A DNA stretch of 36,424 nucleotides from Nostoc sp. NMS4 (lineage in GTDB: Bacteria; Cyanobacteriota; Cyanobacteriia; Cyanobacteriales; Nostocaceae), in assembly GCF_017115095.1 (NCBI RefSeq), contig NZ_JABXKI010000237.1, positions 1-36,424 of the forward strand, given 5' to 3'. Position 1 is the stretch's first letter, and every line of letters begins with the position of its first letter. Below are positions 32,799-36,424 of the stretch, in pieces. The notes under the pieces were generated by a model, which did not search any database, was not told the DNA's origin, and was given only the letters and a program-made list of their open reading frames with translations. The position numbers and the translations under genes were made by a program.

Positions 32799-33938
32799 TT
32801 AACCCAACAGAGACGAACACAATTTGTCTTCGAGTTCGGTTTCGCGCTCTTGGGTGGCGATAATAGCCTGAGCGATCACGGGTTGGCTATCAAAACCAAC
32901 TGCGTGTAATTGCAACCACTGTTGAGCTTCATTACCTTCGCGGAGGATTTTGTGCAGAGGAGAAAGGAAACAGCTAAAACCTCGTTGCTTGGCGATCGCC
33001 CCAACATCTTGGTACATTTGAGCAATCCAATCTCTCGCTACGATGCTTTCACCATCTTGCCAATGCCTCAAATTAGCATCAAGACTACCAGTCGCAGCAG
33101 CAGTTTCGTTGTCAGCATTCAGGGTGACGAGTTCTTCAGCCGAGAAAATGCTTTGGGTTAAGGGATCGATGCTGGGGTTTTCGATTATTTGCAACAAACG
33201 CGCTTCTAATAAGGCAGTAATGGCTAGTAAGGCAATGGGATCTGTGACTAAATCGCAAATTCGCAATTCTAGGCGATTTAGATCGTAAGGGCGGCGATCG
33301 CCATTTGGTCGCACTGATGCCCACAAATGCCGCACGTTTTGCATGGTTCCAGCAATGAGTTGATCTTCAACCCACTGAATATGATCGGCGTGGCTGGCAA
33401 ATAACGGTACATGACTGGGCGTTTGGGGAAACACGCCCCAACGGGTGGAGTGATAGCCAGTAGTTTTGCCATCCAGGAAGGGAGATGAGGCGCTGAGGGC
33501 GAGAAATAGAGGTGCTTCCATGCGAATGACTCGACACGCCCGCATTAGTACTTCTGGGTCGCTGATGCCTATATTTATGTGTACGCTAGCGGTGACTACT
33601 TTTGTGCCGTAGGTGTTCTCAATGTAGTCATGATAGGGATTTGCTGGATCGGAACGGAGAAAGCGATCGCTCCCACCCAAAGATAAAGTACTTCCCGGTA
33701 TCAGGGTGTAATCGCCCAAGCGATTGAGGTAGTTTCGCAACTCTCGCCGGGGACGTAGCAAGGCACATAGTAAACTATCGTAACTATGGGATGGTTGCGT
33801 TATGTATTCGACGTTGCGGCTATCTGGCTCCCGCATAAATCCAGGCAAAGCGGCAACAATTTTGTCGGAGAGACCGACGATTTCACCTTGAGGCGTGCCA
33901 GTGTACATCTCAATCTCAAAGCCTTTTAATAAGACCAC
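32799..33938 (-). CDS. gshA: Glutamate-cysteine ligase, cyanobacterial type
   Basis: GshA joins glutamate and cysteine with ATP, the first step of glutathione synthesis. The protein has 379 residues. It begins LLKGFEIEMYTGTPQGEIVG and continues with FMREPDSRNVEYITQPSH, GSTLSLGGSDRFLRSDP, VVTASVHINIGISDP and RPYDLNRLELRICDLVTDP. These are the carboxylate-amine ligase signatures of the cyanobacterial GshA family, distinct from the E. coli enzyme. It stands alone, with 190 bp to the PLD gene and 385 bp to trmL. It is a core gene, which suggests that the conserved chromosome resumes to the right of the tRNA. Confidence 0.95.
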   Translation of the reverse strand: MVLLKGFEIEMYTGTPQGEIVGLSDKIVAALPGFMREPDSRNVEYITQPSHSYDSLLCALLRPRRELRNYLNRLGDYTLIPGSTLSLGGSDRFLRSDPANPYHDYIENTYGTKVVTASVHINIGISDPEVLMRACRVIRMEAPLFLALSASSPFLDGKTTGYHSTRWGVFPQTPSHVPLFASHADHIQWVEDQLIAGTMQNVRHLWASVRPNGDRRPYDLNRLELRICDLVTDPIALLAITALLEARLLQIIENPSIDPLTQSIFSAEELVTLNADNETAAATGSLDANLRHWQDGESIVARDWIAQMYQDVGAIAKQRGFSCFLSPLHKILREGNEAQQWLQLHAVGFDSQPVIAQAIIATQERETELEDKLCSSLLG

Positions 33939-34128
33939 CTTCTTCTCCCTCGGCTCTCTCTACTTATAAATTGTATCGAATTAGACGAATTTCTGGATCT
34001 ATCTTTTAGTCAATCAAAGGTTAAGAATCATTTAATTGCCAACTTGATGCAAAATCAAGACGGCATATTTCTAGGCTGTCTTCCGATAAATTCTTACTAT
34101 TGAGGTATGAAAAATATCCTCGTATAGG

Positions 34129-35961
34129 TTAGGGACGGTACAAAATAAAATCATTGGGTGAATCACTCTCTTGAGCAATATTGAGGCGTAAAAACTGCCC
34201 CCATACTTCATCGTTAAGTAAGTTTAAAGCAGTTTTAGGATTGTGACTTGCGATCGCGCCAATAACTTTACGCCATCCCTGTTGTAAGAACTCAATAAAA
34301 GCCTCTTCAATAGAAACTTGACTCAGCAGCAAAAGTGCAGTTTTAAAACTTTCTGAATCAGGTTGTATATTCTTGGAATTTAACCCGCGAAGTGCTAGAT
34401 TCAACCACACAGGTAGAAGTTCCAGCCAATTGTTTTGCTGTATTTCTTTGAGTGCAATTTCTTCCATACCTAATGCACTCCATATACAAAGAGATTCTAC
34501 AGCCAGTTTATAATTGCGCTTTTCTAGAGAATTTTGCCACAATTTTTGAGCGTGATTTTGGAAGCGATTAGCGAGAAATTCATAAGCTTCCTGGACTTGA
34601 TGGGGAATTGTAACTTTATAAACTGACTCGCCCCGTGGTAGGTAATCGCCACGATAAGATAACCAGTTGTGAGATCCACAAAGATGTATTTCTTTATCAA
34701 CTATTACTTCTTTGACATGAGAATCTCCCAACCAAAAAACCTGTACAGATGGTAAACCATCAGGTGTTTTTATCGCTCGCAGTTTTTTCTCTATTTCTGG
34801 TGGAATTGGTTTATCTTCATCTTCTTGTTGCCGTGCAATTCCATGTCCAATTAAAATCCAAACTCCGCGATTAGCTAATTTCTGCAACAAAGTTAGAAAT
34901 TTTTCATCGACAACTGCCTGATTCACCCACGGAGAATAAATCATAACCTGAGTTTTAGCCGAATTTAAAACTTCTAGAAAAGCTTGAGCAATTTGTCCAT
35001 CGCGTAACTGCACAGCTTTACCTAACCCTGTATAATTATCTACTTCATTACCTTTTTTCGTAGCAGATTCTAATGCCTTCTGGCGAATTTTTTCGAGTCT
35101 AGCTTCTATTTCTGTGTTTTTCTGCTTGAGAATACCTTCACGTTCAAAACTGATAGTTTCGTTGGATAATTCACATAATGATTGCAACGAAATTTTACCT
35201 TCAGCGTGTAGAACTTCTAACCAATTTGATGCTGACTCTAAAATTTGCTTTCCATTTCTTATTTGAATACTTAATTTATCTTCAAGAGCATCATAGATAA
35301 CAAATAGCGATATCTTTTTCCAAATTTTTTGAGTCGAAGCTATTACCTTATAGGAAGTGACAATTTTTCCCTCTTCTGGTAAATGAAGTGCTAAACCTGA
35401 AGCTTGAATATTTTTTTGGATTTCCTCAAGGGATAAGGAGGCAATATCAGCAATTGTACGATCAATAGTGATAAAGTCTGCCAAATCGGGCAGGTTTATC
35501 ACTGTCTTATTTAAAGATTCAGATTGAAAGGTTATCTTGTTGCTTAAAGGGTCTGCGATCGCATTAATTTGTATAGGATATGGAGGCTGTGGTACAGACC
35601 CCTTTTCATAAAATAAGCGACCTTCAGGAGTAACTGTTAGTGGCGATGTTGTTGATAAAGTTTGTAACGTTCTAAGGGTTGCAGTAGTAGTTTTGATAAA
35701 TACAGAATCAAGCCCAAGTACAGAGGCTAATTCATCCTCTGTTGGTGGAGGTTGAAATTCAATAGCAGCGCGGATGATAAATTCTTCAAGTACGTTAAAT
35801 TGGCGTGGTTCTTTGATGTTTACTTCTATAGGAGTTTGACGCAAACTATAACATAATTGACGCGCCGCTAAAACTGATAAACTAGAACTTTGCGCTTCAA
35901 TTTCGTCTACCAAATTTTTGAGATTTTCGTCAATCGGTTTAGCAGAAAAGGCGAGAAACAT
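34129..35961 (-). CDS. Phospholipase D-like (PLD) domain protein paired with an SF1 helicase
   Basis: From the ATG at 35961 the protein has 610 residues. GGAGG lies eight bases upstream, so I prefer it to the longer frame beginning at 36060. The N-terminal ~300 residues are unassigned and predicted mixed alpha/beta. A coiled coil (KQKNTEIEARLEKIRQKALE) leads into a PLD-like domain (about 320-460) with AQAFLEVLNSAKTQVMIYSPWVN (as two parts, AQAFLEVLNS and KTQVMIYSPWVN) and one HxKxxxxD motif, H415-K417-D422, followed by CGSHNWLSYRG. PLD nucleases work as dimers when one motif is present. The helicase gene overlaps its start by about 23 bp, so translation is coupled. A nuclease-helicase pair of this kind recalls Mokosh anti-phage systems; that is inference. 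Confidence 0.75.
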   Translation of the reverse strand: MFLAFSAKPIDENLKNLVDEIEAQSSSLSVLAARQLCYSLRQTPIEVNIKEPRQFNVLEEFIIRAAIEFQPPPTEDELASVLGLDSVFIKTTTATLRTLQTLSTTSPLTVTPEGRLFYEKGSVPQPPYPIQINAIADPLSNKITFQSESLNKTVINLPDLADFITIDRTIADIASLSLEEIQKNIQASGLALHLPEEGKIVTSYKVIASTQKIWKKISLFVIYDALEDKLSIQIRNGKQILESASNWLEVLHAEGKISLQSLCELSNETISFEREGILKQKNTEIEARLEKIRQKALESATKKGNEVDNYTGLGKAVQLRDGQIAQAFLEVLNSAKTQVMIYSPWVNQAVVDEKFLTLLQKLANRGVWILIGHGIARQQEDEDKPIPPEIEKKLRAIKTPDGLPSVQVFWLGDSHVKEVIVDKEIHLCGSHNWLSYRGDYLPRGESVYKVTIPHQVQEAYEFLANRFQNHAQKLWQNSLEKRNYKLAVESLCIWSALGMEEIALKEIQQNNWLELLPVWLNLALRGLNSKNIQPDSESFKTALLLLSQVSIEEAFIEFLQQGWRKVIGAIASHNPKTALNLLNDEVWGQFLRLNIAQESDSPNDFILYRP

Positions 35962-36424
35962 CAACGAAACCTCCATGTAGACGCACGATGTTTGAAACAT
36001 TGGAGTACATACTCCCGACTTGTCCACGCTGTTGAGTAAATAGCGAATGACAACCCACAATTACTAGTAGTTCTTGAGCGCGGGAAAATGCAACGTTAAC
36101 TCGTTCTGGTTTCTTGGCAAATCCCACATCTCCTCTACTATTATTGCGAACCATACTCACAATTACAACAGGTCGTTCCATACCTTGAAATCGGTCTACT
36201 GTGCCAGTGGTAATTTGCAGCGATGGAAAATGTTTAGATTGCAGACGTTCATCAATTTTTCTGAGTTGAGCGCCATAAAAAGTAATCACGGCGATTTCTT
36301 TTTTTGGTTCACCATTAGCAACTCTAGAAGCCCAAGTAGTCTCAAATTGCTGACATAGACGTTCAACGCATTAATTTCTGGAATATTAAAGAATGAAGTT
36401 CCTATACGGTTCTCTTGAAAATCA
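35939..36424 (-). CDS. Superfamily 1 (Upf1/DNA2-like) helicase, C-terminal part, with an apparent frameshift
   Basis: The visible part is the C-terminal RecA-like lobe. It includes EIAVITFYGAQLRKI, motif V as TVDRFQGMERPVVIVSMVRN, and motif VI as RVNVAFSRAQELLVIVG, typical of AAA_12 helicases. The gene begins beyond the window. At about 36365-36371 the frame changes: upstream it reads DFQENRIGTSFFNIPEINALN, while the downstream frame has a TAA there before CVERLCQQFE. Either a one-base change disables the gene or it is a sequencing error. The end overlaps the PLD gene by about 23 bp. Helicase identity is firm; whether it is intact is not. Confidence 0.75.

Noticed and set aside
34129..36060. 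Longer start for the PLD protein at 36060
   Set aside because: It would overlap the helicase end by over 120 bp and lacks a ribosome site, whereas GGAGG lies just before the ATG at 35961.

Overview
The window is chromosomal DNA from a filamentous, probably heterocystous (Nostoc/Anabaena-type) cyanobacterium. HIP1 octamers (GCGATCGC) are scattered through most genes. Heptameric short tandem repeats (STRR) and short dispersed repeats of the Nostoc type fill the gaps, and three proteins end in PEP-CTERM sorting tails. The central 24 kb is a scytonemin (UV sunscreen pigment) biosynthesis locus.

Layout. 1-2.8 kb: layers of dead mobile DNA, namely a TnpB (IS200/IS605) remnant, the 3' end of a Tn3-family transposase with its 38-bp terminal inverted repeat, and an IS4-type transposase broken by a MITE. 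3.07-13.94 kb (minus strand): aromatic precursor genes aroF(aroG), trpD, trpB, trpA, trpC, a fused trpE-trpG, aroB and tyrA. 14.4-22.7 kb (minus strand): scyF, scyE, scyD, scyC, scyB, scyA. 22.7-24.5 kb: a 1.7-kb intergenic region rich in repeats and palindromes. 24.5-27.5 kb (plus strand): a PAS-PAS-PAS histidine kinase and a receiver/AraC response regulator, divergent from scyA. 27.5-28.5 kb: an integrase remnant interrupted by an IS66 remnant that itself holds the 3' end of a group II intron. 28.63-28.70 kb: tRNA-Met(CAT). 28.9-36.4 kb (minus strand): a LysM/M23 peptidase with a long structured leader, trmL, gshA, and a PLD-family protein overlapped by the end of an SF1 helicase gene.

How the genes work together. 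AroF and AroB feed the shikimate pathway, TrpEG/D/C/A/B make tryptophan, and TyrA makes 4-hydroxyphenylpyruvate. ScyB deaminates tryptophan to indole-3-pyruvate, ScyA couples it to 4-hydroxyphenylpyruvate, and ScyC cyclises and decarboxylates the product to the scytonemin monomer. ScyD, ScyE and ScyF are exported beta-propeller (NHL-type) proteins expected to act outside the cytoplasm. The two-component pair is the likely UV/stress regulator. From memory of the Nostoc punctiforme cluster, tyrP (between trpA and trpB) and dsbA (between tyrA and aroB) are absent here.

Most notable observations: a ~35-bp motif with a TTGACA core, present three times upstream of scyA and once upstream of trpE; a 21-nt repeat inserted exactly in the catalytic-glutamate codon of tnpB; an internal duplication in ScyC; a six-hairpin leader before the M23 peptidase gene; and mobile or integrase debris on both sides of the scytonemin locus, with a tRNA on the right.
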